A stretch of 64,000 bases of DNA from positions 372,001-436,000 of the forward strand of contig JAKLDN010000003.1 of the NCBI GenBank assembly GCA_022703505.1, written 5' to 3'. The notes under the pieces were generated by a model. It searched no databases, had not been told where the DNA came from, and saw only the letters and a program-made list of their open reading frames with translations. The DNA is from Spirochaetota bacterium (GTDB taxonomy: Bacteria; Spirochaetota; Spirochaetia; Treponematales; UBA12059). Each line of letters opens with the position of its first letter. Positions within the stretch are counted from its first letter, which is position 1. A program made the translations under genes and the position numbers. Positions 63,993 through 64,000 of this stretch are shown piece by piece.

Positions 63993-64000
63993 ATGGAACT
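63993..64000 (+). CDS. Start of the next gene (cut by the window end)
   Basis: ATGGAACT, with a strong Shine-Dalgarno (GGGGAGGG at 63981-63988) and a promoter upstream. Only two codons and part of a third are visible, so the product cannot be named. Confidence 0.5.

Overview
The window is a GC-rich, gene-dense bacterial chromosome segment with about 54 protein genes. There is no rRNA, tRNA, CRISPR array, transposase or phage gene, and no gene-free stretch longer than about 210 bases. Gene content points to a free-living or gut/sediment member of the Spirochaetota (Treponema/Spirochaeta lineage), with moderate confidence. The pointers are a pyruvate,phosphate dikinase gene beside a conserved hypothetical of a type I associate with treponemes, several secreted TPR and lipoprotein genes without clear wider homologues, and a very large outer-membrane-like protein. 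The high GC is unusual for Treponema in the narrow sense, so the genus is left open.

Region by region. (1) Bases 2-7556 are one long operon: the end of a 2-oxoacid:ferredoxin oxidoreductase gamma subunit, then split methylmalonyl-CoA mutase, MeaB, epimerase, and a four-subunit sodium-pumping methylmalonyl-CoA decarboxylase (alpha, delta/OadG, biotin carrier, beta). Together they would turn succinyl-CoA into propionyl-CoA while exporting Na+. Three hairpins in a row close it. (2) 7713-11985: ribulose-phosphate epimerase, three envelope/TPR proteins and D-aminoacyl-tRNA deacylase. (3) 12037-16989 (minus): an endonuclease III-like glycosylase, PPDK with a lysine/alanine tail, and a spirochaete-type hypothetical. 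(4) 17085-20495: a membrane-embedded degenerate M28 peptidase and DNA polymerase IV. (5) 20544-26809: a divergent pair of units, minus (voltage-sensor-like membrane protein, DUF503, Ig-like lipoprotein) and plus (a 1356-residue outer-membrane protein with SprA/Sov-like features). (6) 26903-36595: MetRS overlapping a FemAB-type ligase, pirin, MobA-like, a LytS-type histidine kinase, an AMMECR1/Memo pair and a sigma-54 response regulator. (7) 36596-40567 (minus): a GntR regulator, glycyl-radical activase and glycyl-radical enzyme whose active-site residues match trans-4-hydroxy-L-proline dehydratase. (8) 40694-53815: PlsC, DEAD-box helicase, CapA-like lipoprotein, YbiT-type ABC-F protein, DUF438/hemerythrin/PAS protein, DUF2265 peptidase, an ArsB/NhaD-type permease, an HrpA-like helicase and an HD phosphohydrolase. 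(9) 53912-59645: a DUF2239 gene behind a perfect palindromic operator, an esterase, trmB, a lipoprotein, hisS, coaX and a small hypothetical. (10) 59795-63931: the rpsF-ssb-rpsR-(DUF2232)-rplI-dnaB cluster.

The most unexpected pattern is regulatory. At about fourteen transcription-unit starts, a recognisable -10 hexamer lies only 5-11 bases upstream of the start codon, often with a good -35 box (TTGACA, TTGTGG, TTGACG). This implies leaderless or nearly leaderless mRNAs for first genes. Most internal operon genes and a minority of first genes have ordinary Shine-Dalgarno sequences or are translationally coupled through stop/start overlaps.

Metabolically, the 2-oxoacid oxidoreductase, mutase and decarboxylase operon and the hydroxyproline dehydratase operon fit an anaerobe that ferments organic and amino acids and draws Na+ motive force from decarboxylation. 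That link is inference.
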